From NCBI RefSeq assembly GCF_034497705.1, contig NZ_JAXRUV010000004.1, forward strand, positions 1-64,000: DNA of 64,000 nucleotides. Direction: 5' to 3'. The stretch's first letter is position 1. Each line of letters begins with the position of its first letter. Below are positions 34,244-42,752 of the stretch, piece after piece. The translations under genes were made by a program, and so were the position numbers. The DNA is from Marinococcus luteus_A. GTDB taxonomy: Bacteria; Bacillota; Bacilli; Bacillales; Marinococcaceae. The notes beneath the pieces were generated by a model. It was not told where the DNA came from, did no database searches, and worked only from the letters and a program-made list of their open reading frames with translations.

Positions 34244-35554
34244 TTATTCTTCTTTTGCTGAAAAGCGCTGAAATACCGTATCCTTCTGCACCGGATAACG
34301 CTCAAAGCCGCACAAATTATTAATGATTGTTTGATTTCTTACGACGGATAAAGATAAATTCGTTGCAGCTGTGCCGTGTGAATGATCGATATTTGTGAGC
34401 ATATATATATGATTATCACGCCCATCCCTGAACTGAAGACGATAATAATCATCAATCATATAATGGTCCTCATCTTCCTTTTCCACAAGCTCCCCGTACT
34501 CCTGAATCCAGTCCGGGACACTCGGCTGAAAGCCAGTGGCAAGCACGATTTTATCCGAAAAAAAGCGGAATGTTTTATCCTGCTGCCATTGACGGAGCTT
34601 CAACTGATAGCCTCCCTCCACCGACTGAATATCCGACAGCTCGGTGGCAGCCTGGAGCACAACGTTTGGATCTTCACGTTCGATAGAACGATGATAAAGA
34701 AGATCGTATATTTTTTCAAGCGTAGGCTGCTCGATCCCCTTTCTCGCATGGTCAAGCTCCGGCAGGGTTTCGAGCCTTGTTTTAATATCAAGTGAACGAA
34801 AATATTCGACAAAATCTGTGGAAAAAATCTCGCGGGCGACCTTTGCATCCTCAGCCTGGAAAAACTGAGGAGAGCGTGTAAACCAGTTAAGCTTATAGTG
34901 AAAATGCTTCTGGTCCTGCAGGAGGTCATGGAAAATCTCTGCTGCACTCTGTCCGGAGCCGACCACGGTGACTTCGTCTCCACTCTTCAACTCCTCTTTG
35001 CGAAAAGCGTAGTCAGCCGCGTGATAAATATCATCACTCTGCTGCCTTTCAATATTAGGAGGAAGCATCGGCGCTGCTCCTGTGCCTACCGCCACATTTT
35101 TCGTATAAAAATATTCCTTTTCCCCGCTCCCCGTATTTTCCGTCGTAATTTTGTAGCAGGACACTCCGTCCCAGCTGCTGTCAGCAACCTCAAGCACCCG
35201 CTGCCCGAAAAGGCAGTACGGAAGTTGGGCAGCCACCCACTTTCCGTACGAATCATATTCTCTTCTTGGCACCTTCAGCTGCTTGTTAAAAAAGAACTGA
35301 AACATGCGGTTATGCTTATGCAAATAATTTAACAATGTGAAACGGCTCGTCGGATCGGCAAAAGTTACCAAATCAGCAAGAAATGAAGAATTCAGCACTG
35401 TGCCTTCGAGCAGCATTCCCGGATGCCAGGCAAATTCATCCTTTTCATCTAAGAACACGGCTTCTATATCTTCCACTGGTTCAAGCAGGGCGGCCATGCC
35501 AAGATTAAACGGCCCAAGCCCAATTCCTGCTATATCATAAAGTTTGTTTTCCAA
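34244..35554 (-). CDS. Lysine/ornithine N-monooxygenase (IucD/SidA family)
   Basis: Flavin monooxygenase hydroxylating a lysine or ornithine side-chain amine, normally for hydroxamate siderophores. 436 residues. FAD site GIGLGPFNLGMAALL at the N-terminus, substrate region WHPGMLLEGTVLNSSFLADLVTFADPTS (residues about 50-77), NADPH site VVGSGQSAAEIF, and ATGFQP near the C-terminus. I place the start at TTG 35554 after the perfect SD AGAGGTGATC. The frame opens earlier (35590) but without family sequence. No siderophore synthetase is nearby, so the product pathway is unknown. An attenuator-like hairpin lies upstream. Confidence 0.85.
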   Translation of the reverse strand: MENKLYDIAGIGLGPFNLGMAALLEPVEDIEAVFLDEKDEFAWHPGMLLEGTVLNSSFLADLVTFADPTSRFTLLNYLHKHNRMFQFFFNKQLKVPRREYDSYGKWVAAQLPYCLFGQRVLEVADSSWDGVSCYKITTENTGSGEKEYFYTKNVAVGTGAAPMLPPNIERQQSDDIYHAADYAFRKEELKSGDEVTVVGSGQSAAEIFHDLLQDQKHFHYKLNWFTRSPQFFQAEDAKVAREIFSTDFVEYFRSLDIKTRLETLPELDHARKGIEQPTLEKIYDLLYHRSIEREDPNVVLQAATELSDIQSVEGGYQLKLRQWQQDKTFRFFSDKIVLATGFQPSVPDWIQEYGELVEKEDEDHYMIDDYYRLQFRDGRDNHIYMLTNIDHSHGTAATNLSLSVVRNQTIINNLCGFERYPVQKDTVFQRFSAKEE

Positions 35555-35595
35555 CCTGATCACCTCTAAATTAAGTACTTCCGGCTCCAATCAAA

Positions 35596-35619
35596 AAGTC
35601 CAGCAATTCCGCTGGACTT
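35596..35619 (-). terminator. Terminator-like hairpin in the leader of the IucD-like gene
   Basis: AAGTCCAGC (35596-35604) pairs perfectly with GCTGGACTT (35611-35619). On the minus strand it is followed by a run of Ts (TTTTTG). It lies between a predicted promoter (35656-35684) and the start codon at 35554. It may instead simply end the upstream tspO-like gene. Confidence 0.65.
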
Positions 35620-35655
35620 CCATTCCGTATTGAAAGGCTGCCGGAAACCTTTGGC

Positions 35656-35684
35656 TCTATACGAATTTCCAACTTTGTAATCAA
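35656..35684 (-). promoter_or_regulatory. Predicted promoter of the IucD-like gene
   Basis: On the minus strand TTGATT, a 17-bp spacer and TATAGA (four of six matches in each box). No Fur box was recognised nearby. Confidence 0.35.
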
Positions 35685-35728
35685 GTTCTGTTTTCCCTTC
35701 CTTTTTTAATATTAATCACCCAATATGA

Positions 35729-36478
35729 TTACAAATAAGTGAATTTCCTTTTAGGACGGAAAAACAACTGCACAAACAGAATCAATGCAGCCGCAGCCGC
35801 TGCCCATGCCACCAGATTCACTTCCTGCCATCGCTGCACAAAAATACCGGTAAACGCCCATACAAAAACGAGTGTATATAAAACGTCGCCCGTTTTTCTA
35901 TAAAACAAAATCACGGCAGCAGAAGCTGCAGCAATCGCAAGAGCAGTCCACCAGCTGCCGTCGATAATCCATCCGCGCACGCCGTTCGCTGTAAGTACAA
36001 CACCGATGTTTGTAATAGAAGCTACCGTAACCCAGCCAAAATATACACTGATTGGCACCAGCAGAAGCCCGCGGCGGGGGCTCGTTTTAATTTTCATATA
36101 GATGATGCCCAGGCTGAGCCACAGTCCCAAAATAGCCGCCATCGTCCCGTAAAATATTTCATAATGAAATAAGAACAGCCACACCACGTTAAACATACAG
36201 GATAGGATAAATGTATAACCAATGCCTGCATATATATGCTCTTCCGTCGGTTTTGCGAAAAAAGCACGCAGCACCCACAAAATCATTAGCAGATAAATAA
36301 CGCCCCATATCGAAAAAACATAGCCTGCAGGGGTGAATAGTACATTGAGTCTGTCCGAGATGCTGCCGGTAGTCTGGCCGTTTAACGGCAGAGCATTGGC
36401 AAGCCCGTTGATAGCAATGACTACCGCCAGTGCGAAAGCATTCAGGAGCTTAAGCTTCATAGAAGGAATAGAAAACAT
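35729..36478 (-). CDS. Tryptophan-rich sensory (TspO/MBR-like) membrane protein
   Basis: 249 residues with about eight to nine hydrophobic segments and many tryptophans. LFTPAGYVFSIWGVIYLLMILW near residues 48-69 is the characteristic stretch of this Bacillales group annotated as tryptophan-rich sensory protein. Longer than classical five-helix TspO. ATG at 36478 after AAAGGTGG. Function not known. Confidence 0.7.
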   Translation of the reverse strand: MFSIPSMKLKLLNAFALAVVIAINGLANALPLNGQTTGSISDRLNVLFTPAGYVFSIWGVIYLLMILWVLRAFFAKPTEEHIYAGIGYTFILSCMFNVVWLFLFHYEIFYGTMAAILGLWLSLGIIYMKIKTSPRRGLLLVPISVYFGWVTVASITNIGVVLTANGVRGWIIDGSWWTALAIAAASAAVILFYRKTGDVLYTLVFVWAFTGIFVQRWQEVNLVAWAAAAAALILFVQLFFRPKRKFTYL

Positions 36479-36553
36479 AAACAACCACCTTTGATTAAAA
36501 GACCTGGGGGCAGCTTCTTCAGCTGCTTATATATTCTATGTTCATTTTAAAAA

Positions 36554-36583
36554 AATCCTCCGGCCGTTTTTGACCAGAGGATT
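36554..36583 (-). terminator. Terminator of the aldo/keto reductase gene
   Basis: AATCCTC (36554-36560) pairs with GAGGATT (36577-36583). On the minus strand a run of seven Ts follows. Confidence 0.75.
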
Positions 36584-36596
36584 ATTGAATTTCTTT

Positions 36597-37415
36597 TTAG
36601 TTGATTTCTGCCGGTCTTGGCCCTTTACGTGCGCCTTTATCCAGACGGTTAATAGTCGCCATATCTTCATCCTCAAGCGCAAAGTCAAACACATCGATGT
36701 TGCTTTCAATGCGTTCCGGTGTCACTGATTTCGGAATGATGATCGTATCATTTTGCAGGTGCCAGCGCAGAACGATCTGGGCCGGATTTTTTCCGTGCTT
36801 TTCTGCAATGTTTTGAATGTGTTCATCACCGAGCACTTCTCCGCCCTGCATGATAGGGCTCCATGCTTCCACATAAATGTTTTTCTTTTTGCAGTAATCC
36901 TTTAATTCATTCTGGGCCAGGTAAGGATGGCATTCCACCTGGTTTAATACCGGCTTCACTGTGCATTCGTTTAAAATTCTTTCCAGGTGCTCCACCTCAA
37001 AATTACTTACGCCGATCGCTTTTACTTTACCGTCTTCGTAGAGCTTCTCAAGCGCCTGGTACGTTTCTACGTAATCGTCATTTGCCGGCGTCGGCCAGTG
37101 AATCAGATATAAATCCACATAATCGAGTCCCAGGCGTTTCAGACTGGCATCAAATGCCTGCAGCGTATTTTCGTAGCCGTGATCAGAGTTCCATACCTTT
37201 GTCGTAATAAAGAGCTCATCTCTCGGAATTTCGCTCGCTTTAATCGCACGGCCGACTCCTTCTTCATTTTTGTAGATCATTGCCGTATCGATCGAGCGAT
37301 AGCCGGAGTTCAGCGCGTGAGTAACAGCCCGTTCAGCTTCATCATCACTTACCTGAAAAACACCGAAGCCAAGCTGAGGCATTTGCAGCTGATTGTTTAA
37401 AGTTACGTAATCCAT
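36597..37415 (-). CDS. Aldo/keto reductase (YvgN/YtbE type)
   Basis: 272 residues, TIM barrel, NADPH-dependent. Catalytic tetrad Asp in RSIDTAMIY, Tyr in the same motif, Lys in FITTKVW and His in LIHWP. The C-terminal IPKSVTPERIESN binds the cofactor. B. subtilis relatives reduce methylglyoxal and glyoxal. Stands alone with its own terminator. Confidence 0.92.
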   Translation of the reverse strand: MDYVTLNNQLQMPQLGFGVFQVSDDEAERAVTHALNSGYRSIDTAMIYKNEEGVGRAIKASEIPRDELFITTKVWNSDHGYENTLQAFDASLKRLGLDYVDLYLIHWPTPANDDYVETYQALEKLYEDGKVKAIGVSNFEVEHLERILNECTVKPVLNQVECHPYLAQNELKDYCKKKNIYVEAWSPIMQGGEVLGDEHIQNIAEKHGKNPAQIVLRWHLQNDTIIIPKSVTPERIESNIDVFDFALEDEDMATINRLDKGARKGPRPAEIN

Positions 37416-37490
37416 ATTGTATACCTTCTTTCTGTATATGCTGTGACTATTACTGTATACCCGCTGTTCTTTAAATTACACCTGCAGGGT

Positions 37491-37946
37491 TTACCGTTTT
37501 TTCACAAGACGCTGGAGATAGTGCTTCCACTCCTTTACGCTTGCCGGCTTATTGCTGCCGCTTGAAATGGAGATCTGCACGCCGTCTTCTATGAACGAAG
37601 CCGGAAAAGCTACATTACCAATTGAAGGGTTATCAGCCCCGTTCACCAGCTGCCAGGGATGCTTATGCCTCGCAATCATTTGCTGGGCTGATTTATCCCC
37701 GGATGCGGACACAATCAGCCACGCGTTCTCCAAATCCTCCGGCTTGCCTGTTTTTTCCTTCCAGCCAATCTTATTTTCTTTCCAAAGCTTTTTCAGTCCT
37801 CCAGAAAGTTCCGGGGCCACAATCGTCACAGCCGCATTCGCCTTTAACAGCTTGTCAGCTTTACGTTCCGCCACACTGCCGCCGCCGATGATTACCGCTT
37901 CCGTGCTGTCCATATTTACGGCTAATGGAAAAAGAAAGTCAGACAT
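37491..37946 (-). CDS. ylnF: Precorrin-2 dehydrogenase (siroheme synthase NAD-binding domain)
   Basis: 151 residues from the ATG at 37946. Rossmann motif VIIGGGSVAERKADKLL, then NAWLIVSASGDKSAQQ and NVAFPASFIEDGVQISISSGSNKPA. Oxidises precorrin-2 to sirohydrochlorin. Shorter than Met8p, like B. subtilis YlnF. Its start overlaps the sirB stop by eight bases. Last gene of the siroheme section. Confidence 0.9.
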   Translation of the reverse strand: MSDFLFPLAVNMDSTEAVIIGGGSVAERKADKLLKANAAVTIVAPELSGGLKKLWKENKIGWKEKTGKPEDLENAWLIVSASGDKSAQQMIARHKHPWQLVNGADNPSIGNVAFPASFIEDGVQISISSGSNKPASVKEWKHYLQRLVKKR

Positions 37947-38691
37947 GAATGCCTGCGGTTTTTTCAAGCGTTTCAGCGACACGAAATTCAAGCACCGGAA
38001 GCAGCCGTTCGTCGAAGCCTAAAAAGTCGCACCTTGTAAAATGTCCCGGTTTGGCTTGATTGTAATGGGCTGCTGCTTCGTCCATCTCTTTAATGAGCAG
38101 GCCGACAAACATTAAATATGGCAGAACGTATACTGGCCGCTCTCCTTCAGCCAGCTCTTTCATTTTTTCCTGAAAGCCCGGCTCGGCGGCTGCAAGGAAA
38201 GCTGTTTCCACCCTCGAACGGCCCGTATGCTTTTCAAGTTCTCCCGCTATACGGTAAAAGTCTTCGATGGCCCCGGGATCCTTCGCCCCTCTTCCTACAA
38301 ACAGGATGACTGCTTCTTCCTCCGGCGCCCACCCTTTTACACGGAGACGGTCCAGGAGAAGATCGTTAATACGGTCATGAACACCAAAAGGGCTCCCGTA
38401 CTGAATAGTTACTTCAGGGTGCATCTGCTGTACCTTTTCGAGCTCTTCAGGGATATCTTTTTTGATATGACCGGCTGAAAGTAAAAGCACCGGCACCACA
38501 GCCAGGGTATCGGCACCATTTTCAATGCACTCAACAGCGCTTGTGACGATATCCGGCTCTGCCAATTCCAAAAAGCAGGTTCTCTGCTCATATTCCGGGA
38601 AAGCGGCTCCCGCTTTTTTCGTAAAAGCTTTTACCTGTTCATTACCTTCGGGGACTCTCGTTCCATGTCCAACAAACAAAATAGCTTTCAT
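37939..38691 (-). CDS. sirB: Sirohydrochlorin ferrochelatase
   Basis: Inserts Fe2+ into sirohydrochlorin. 250 residues in two related CbiX halves. VGHGTRVPEGNEQ at the N-terminus carries the metal His, with LLSAGHIKKDIPE. In the second half the equivalent segment FVGRGAKDPGA lacks histidine, as expected for asymmetric SirB. ATG at 38691 with SD GGAGG at eight bases. Corresponds to ylnE. Confidence 0.92.
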   Translation of the reverse strand: MKAILFVGHGTRVPEGNEQVKAFTKKAGAAFPEYEQRTCFLELAEPDIVTSAVECIENGADTLAVVPVLLLSAGHIKKDIPEELEKVQQMHPEVTIQYGSPFGVHDRINDLLLDRLRVKGWAPEEEAVILFVGRGAKDPGAIEDFYRIAGELEKHTGRSRVETAFLAAAEPGFQEKMKELAEGERPVYVLPYLMFVGLLIKEMDEAAAHYNQAKPGHFTRCDFLGFDERLLPVLEFRVAETLEKTAGIHV

Positions 38692-38703
38692 GATCATTCC
38701 TCC

Positions 38704-40161
38704 TTAAAGAATAGGGCTGAGGCATTTTTGAATAGAGGCGGTCACTGCCTGTGCTGAAGCCTCCGCTGTTGTATCCACACGAATTCCGTATTTTTCAGCC
38801 TGCTCTTTCGTGCGTTCACCAATGCACACTACCGTCTTTTGCGACCACCACCGGCCAGCGTCTCCATTATACAGGTCGTTGATTTTCCCTACAGCTGTCG
38901 TGACAGCTTTTCTACATGGGAAAATCACTGTATTAATGGAGTCATCCACCAGCAGCCGCTCAAGTGTATGATCTGAAGACGCGGCACTTTTTAACACATG
39001 TCCTATGTCACTGCTGGCCTGAGGACCGATTTCTTTTATCCATTCTTCACTTCCAATAATATGAACTCCCTCTGCATCTCCCCACCGCTCTTTGGAACGA
39101 AATTCAGGAAGAACCCCGTACTCCTTCCATTTTTCTTCTGCTCGGCGGGTCGCAGCTGTAAGAAGACAGTTCACCTGCCTCAGGTCCAGACGCCAGTTCT
39201 TTAACTGAGACACAAACGCTTCAACATCGCTGGCTGTTTCAAATACAATTTCATCATAGGGAAGATCCTTTTGTAAGTGGACAAGCTCCGGCATTGTTTC
39301 TTCCCATACCGGCCCTTCATACACCTCCGCCCCCTGACTTTTCCATTCGCTGCTCCATCTGCCTGCACCCGGTGTTGTCCGCACATGCCATATGTAGCGG
39401 CCAAACAATGGAAGCTCTTCAAACCAGGTGGAAGACGGTCCAGCCTTTACGACGTTGCCGACCAGCGTAATCGAAGGGTTTTCAATCGCATGCTTCTGTA
39501 CAATATCATTGATATCTGCCAGTGTGCCCTTAACTGTCCGCTGTTTGGAGTATGTGCCCCACTCGACTACCATTACGGCCGTACCCTTAGGCTTTCCCGC
39601 TTCTATGAGCCGCTTCGTAATAAAAGGCAGGTTTTTGACACCCATATAAAAAGCGACCGTATCAATGCTTTTTGCAAGCGGCTCCCAGTCCAAATCCGGC
39701 TCTCCAGTTTCCTTCTTCGTATGGGCCGTAATCGCTGCAAAGCTTCCCGAATAATCACGATGGGTTACAGGTACTCCGGCATAAAGCGGGGCAGCTATAC
39801 CGGAGGTGATGCCCGGAACGATTTCGTACTCGATACCGTTTTCCTCCATCACGGCTGCTTCTTCTCCGACTCTTCCAAACACACCAGGGTCACCGCCTTT
39901 AAGGCGCACTACCCGTTTCCCCTCCCGGCTTTTTTCCACCATCATTTTCTGAATCACTTCCTGCCGCAGAATATGCTTTTGCGGCAGTTTTCCACAGTAT
40001 ATACGTTCCGCTTCAATCGGGGCCTGTTCCAGAAGAAGCGGGTTGACCAGCCTGTCATAAAAGATGACGTCCGCCTGCCGGATGCACTCTGCTCCGCGCA
40101 CGGTAAGAAGACCTTCATTTCCGGGCCCTGCTCCTACTAAATACACTTTTCCAGCTGCCAC
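38704..40161 (-). CDS. Fused uroporphyrinogen-III C-methyltransferase / uroporphyrinogen-III synthase
   Basis: 485 residues with two parts. Residues about 1-245 are SUMT (CobA/YlnD): VGAGPGNEGLLTVRG, VVRLKGGDPGVFGRVGEEA, GVPVTHRDYS and NPSITLVGNVV. Residues about 255-485 are HemD-like, diverged, with VHIIGSEEW, VIFPCRK, VVCIGERTKEQAEKYGI. The protein would make uroporphyrinogen III and methylate it to precorrin-2. B. subtilis has separate YlnD and HemD. Start GTG at 40161 with AAAGGAGG six bases away. It follows a terminator after cysC. Confidence 0.88.
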   Translation of the reverse strand: MAAGKVYLVGAGPGNEGLLTVRGAECIRQADVIFYDRLVNPLLLEQAPIEAERIYCGKLPQKHILRQEVIQKMMVEKSREGKRVVRLKGGDPGVFGRVGEEAAVMEENGIEYEIVPGITSGIAAPLYAGVPVTHRDYSGSFAAITAHTKKETGEPDLDWEPLAKSIDTVAFYMGVKNLPFITKRLIEAGKPKGTAVMVVEWGTYSKQRTVKGTLADINDIVQKHAIENPSITLVGNVVKAGPSSTWFEELPLFGRYIWHVRTTPGAGRWSSEWKSQGAEVYEGPVWEETMPELVHLQKDLPYDEIVFETASDVEAFVSQLKNWRLDLRQVNCLLTAATRRAEEKWKEYGVLPEFRSKERWGDAEGVHIIGSEEWIKEIGPQASSDIGHVLKSAASSDHTLERLLVDDSINTVIFPCRKAVTTAVGKINDLYNGDAGRWWSQKTVVCIGERTKEQAEKYGIRVDTTAEASAQAVTASIQKCLSPIL

Positions 40162-40191
40162 CCAACCCCTCCTTTCTCTTTATGAAATGGT

Positions 40192-40223
40192 AAAAAAGGA
40201 CACGGCTTAACAGCCCGCGTCCT
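40192..40223 (-). terminator. Terminator between cysC and the siroheme genes
   Basis: On the minus strand AGGAC-x-CGGGCT pairs with AGCCG-x-GTCCT (arms within 40197-40223, one bulge and one mismatch), followed by six Ts. It divides the cys operon into cysH-sat-cysC and siroheme sections. Confidence 0.7.
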
Positions 40224-40237
40224 CTACGTATCTTTCT

Positions 40238-40849
40238 TTATTGTTCTTCGATGTAATTCCAGTTCACTAAAGCGTCCACCACTTCCTGGGCAGATTCTTC
40301 AATGGATTTTTGTTCCGTATTTACCGTGAGCTCCGGGTTTTCCGGTTCTTCATAGGGAGCGTTAATCCCGGTAAAGGAAGGTATTTCTCCGGAGCGGGCT
40401 TTTTTATACAAGCCTTTCGGGTCCCGCTCTTCACACGCTTCGAGGCTCGCCTCTACGTACACTTCGATAAACTCTCCATCCGGGAGCAGTTCACGCACCT
40501 GGTGGCGGTCCTCCCGGTACGGGGAAATAAAAGCAGTGCTGACAATCTGGCCGCTGTCAACGAACAGCTTTGCCACTTCTCCGATGCGGCGGATGTTTTC
40601 TGTCCGGTCCTCCGGAGAAAAGCCAAGGTCCTTATTCAGGCCGTGGCGTACGTTATCTCCGTCGAGCACGTAAGTATGGCTGCCCCGTTCAAAAAGCTTC
40701 CGGGAAACAGCGTTTGCCAGCGTGGATTTACCGGAACCGGAAAGACCGGTAAACCATAGCACAAAGCTTTGATGCTTATTTTTTTCCTGACGTTCTTCTT
40801 TGGATACCGAGGCATCGTGCCAGACGATATCGGTGGATTTAGACCCCAT
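40238..40849 (-). CDS. cysC: Adenylylsulfate kinase
   Basis: Phosphorylates APS to PAPS. 203 residues. P-loop GLSGSGKST, LDGDNVRHGLNKDLGFSPEDR, and STAFISPYREDR with the family serine. Directly downstream of sat (17 bases). The reductase in this operon looks APS-type, so PAPS may be needed for other uses. Confidence 0.95.
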   Translation of the reverse strand: MGSKSTDIVWHDASVSKEERQEKNKHQSFVLWFTGLSGSGKSTLANAVSRKLFERGSHTYVLDGDNVRHGLNKDLGFSPEDRTENIRRIGEVAKLFVDSGQIVSTAFISPYREDRHQVRELLPDGEFIEVYVEASLEACEERDPKGLYKKARSGEIPSFTGINAPYEEPENPELTVNTEQKSIEESAQEVVDALVNWNYIEEQ

Positions 40850-40866
40850 CGTTTTCCTCCTGTCGT

Positions 40867-42015
40867 TTATGAATTGGAAGTCTGGCGCTGCATGCCGCGG
40901 ATTAATACTTCCACGACCTCCGGACGGCTGAACTCTTTTGGAGGCATTTCACCATTGGTGAGCATGGCGCGCACCTTCGTACCGGACAGAATGACATGGT
41001 CAGCTTTGTCGTGCGGGCACGTTTTCGCTGTTGCCATGTTTTCACATTTCAGGCAGTAGAAGGAGTGCTCAAAGAAGCGCAGCTGAATGCCAAGTTCTTC
41101 AAACGTAAACTCGGAGAAAATTTCCTGAGCGTCATACGTGCCGTAATAGTCACCGACACCAGCGTGGTCACGGCCGACAATAAAGTGGGTGCAGCCGTAA
41201 TTTTTCCGGACCATGGCATGGAATATTGCTTCCCTCGGCCCGGCGTAGCGCATAGCAGCAGGAAATACGGCTAAAAACGTCCGGTTTTCAGGATAATATT
41301 CATCAAGAATGGTTTCATAGCTTTCCATACGCACATCGGCAGGAATATCATCTGATTTTGTTGCTCCGACAAGCGGGTTTAAAAACAGGCCGTCAACGGT
41401 TTCAAGCGCTGCTTTTTGAATATATTCATGCGCACGGTGGACAGGGTTTCTCGTTTGAAAACCGACCACGGTACTCCAGCCACGGCTTTCAAACGCGCTG
41501 CGCGTTTCTTCCGGGTCCAGATAATAGTTTTCAAACTGTTCATGGCTGATTTCTTTTACGAGCGTAATTTTACCGGAAACATACGTATCCGGGCGGTCGT
41601 ACATTTTCTTTACGCCGGGGTGGGCTTCTTCTTCAGTGCGGTAGACTTCTCTTGCTTCCCGCGTTTTATCTGGAGCATAGAATCCTTCAAGTTCAATCGT
41701 ACCGTACGTTTCTCCTTCAAAAACCAGACGGGCTTCCTCTCCTGCTTTCAGTTCCTCCGCTTTTTCCTTCGTGACCGGCAGGGTAATAGGAATACTCCAG
41801 ACCGTGCCATCCGCAAGGCGCATCGAAGAAACCACAGAGTTGTAGTCCTCTTCGCTCATGAAGCCTTCAAGCGGACTGAATGCGCCGTTTGAAAGCAGCT
41901 CAAGGTCAGATAAAGCGACCTCATCAAGCTCAATTTGTTTTTGAATGGATGAAACGTCTTTGTTCAAGTCCTTACGATTTACTAATTTTCCACCGTGTGG
42001 TGTGCTTAAAGCCAT
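40867..42015 (-). CDS. sat: Sulfate adenylyltransferase
   Basis: ATP sulfurylase forming APS from sulfate and ATP. About 382 residues. Active-site motifs QTRNPVHRAHEY and VGRDHAGVGDYYG, and a cysteine cluster YCLKCENMATAKTCPHD typical of the Bacillus-type enzyme. ATGs at 42021 and 42015; the second has better spacing from the weak SD. Follows cysH by 29 bases, with no cysP permease between them. Confidence 0.95.
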   Translation of the reverse strand: MALSTPHGGKLVNRKDLNKDVSSIQKQIELDEVALSDLELLSNGAFSPLEGFMSEEDYNSVVSSMRLADGTVWSIPITLPVTKEKAEELKAGEEARLVFEGETYGTIELEGFYAPDKTREAREVYRTEEEAHPGVKKMYDRPDTYVSGKITLVKEISHEQFENYYLDPEETRSAFESRGWSTVVGFQTRNPVHRAHEYIQKAALETVDGLFLNPLVGATKSDDIPADVRMESYETILDEYYPENRTFLAVFPAAMRYAGPREAIFHAMVRKNYGCTHFIVGRDHAGVGDYYGTYDAQEIFSEFTFEELGIQLRFFEHSFYCLKCENMATAKTCPHDKADHVILSGTKVRAMLTNGEMPPKEFSRPEVVEVLIRGMQRQTSNS

Positions 42016-42044
42016 GATCATCGTCCCTTCTTCATCTTAATTCA

Positions 42045-42752
42045 TCAGCGGTGCAGGCCGCATTCTGTTTTTCCGCTTCCTGTCCAGCGTCCGCTGCGGA
42101 GGTCTTCACCTTCGAGCACTTTCGCAGTGCACTGTACACAGCCGATACTTGGATAATTCTGCTCGTGCAGTTCGTTGTAAGGAAGACTGTTGTCTTCGAT
42201 ATAGGCCCAAATATCATCCCACGTCCAGTGGATCAGAGGACAGATTTTAATCGATTCAAACCGCTTATCTTCGTTTACAAACTGCGTGTTGCGACGCGTA
42301 AGTGACTGCGACCTGCGCAGCCCGGACATCCAGGCGCCGTACTGGCTCAATTCGTTTTCGAGGGGCTGCAGCTTCCGAATGCTGCAGCAGCGGTCCGGAT
42401 CTGTTTCCCAGAGTCTATCGCCTTCCTGGGCCGCCTGTTGTTTAGGCGACAGTTCCGGCTTCAGCATTTTAACCTTTAACTCCGGATACTTGTCACGAAC
42501 TGCATCAATTACATCATACGTTTCTTTAAAATGAAACTGGGTGTCAAGAAAAGCGATGGTTGCATCTGGTTTCACCTGGCTGATTAAATCGATCAATACA
42601 ATTCCTTCAGCTCCGAAACTGCATGCATATACTAAATCATCGCCGTATTCGCCGTAGGCCCAGCGGATAACTTCAAGCGCACTTTTTCCTTCCAGCACTT
42701 CGTTATTCACTTGCTCCAATTCATTTGTCTGCAGGGAATCATATACTATCAT
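42045..42752 (-). CDS. cysH: Adenylylsulfate/phosphoadenylylsulfate reductase
   Basis: Reduces APS or PAPS to sulfite with thioredoxin. 235 residues. Nucleotide loop YACSFGAEGIVLID. Both cysteine pairs of assimilatory APS reductase are present, RCCS and GCVQC, which hold a 4Fe-4S cluster. The catalytic cysteine is in the C-terminal KTECGLH. B. subtilis CysH has the same pattern and accepts both substrates. First gene of the operon. Confidence 0.94.
   Translation of the reverse strand: MIVYDSLQTNELEQVNNEVLEGKSALEVIRWAYGEYGDDLVYACSFGAEGIVLIDLISQVKPDATIAFLDTQFHFKETYDVIDAVRDKYPELKVKMLKPELSPKQQAAQEGDRLWETDPDRCCSIRKLQPLENELSQYGAWMSGLRRSQSLTRRNTQFVNEDKRFESIKICPLIHWTWDDIWAYIEDNSLPYNELHEQNYPSIGCVQCTAKVLEGEDLRSGRWTGSGKTECGLHR

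Noticed and set aside
35555..35728. Known riboswitch (T-box, lysine, SAM) before the IucD-like gene
   Set aside because: No conserved core of any of these classes could be matched; kept only as an attenuator candidate.
39277..40140. 287-codon plus-strand open frame
   Set aside because: Antisense to the well-supported CobA-HemD fusion, with no SD or family motif; a shadow of GC-rich coding sequence.
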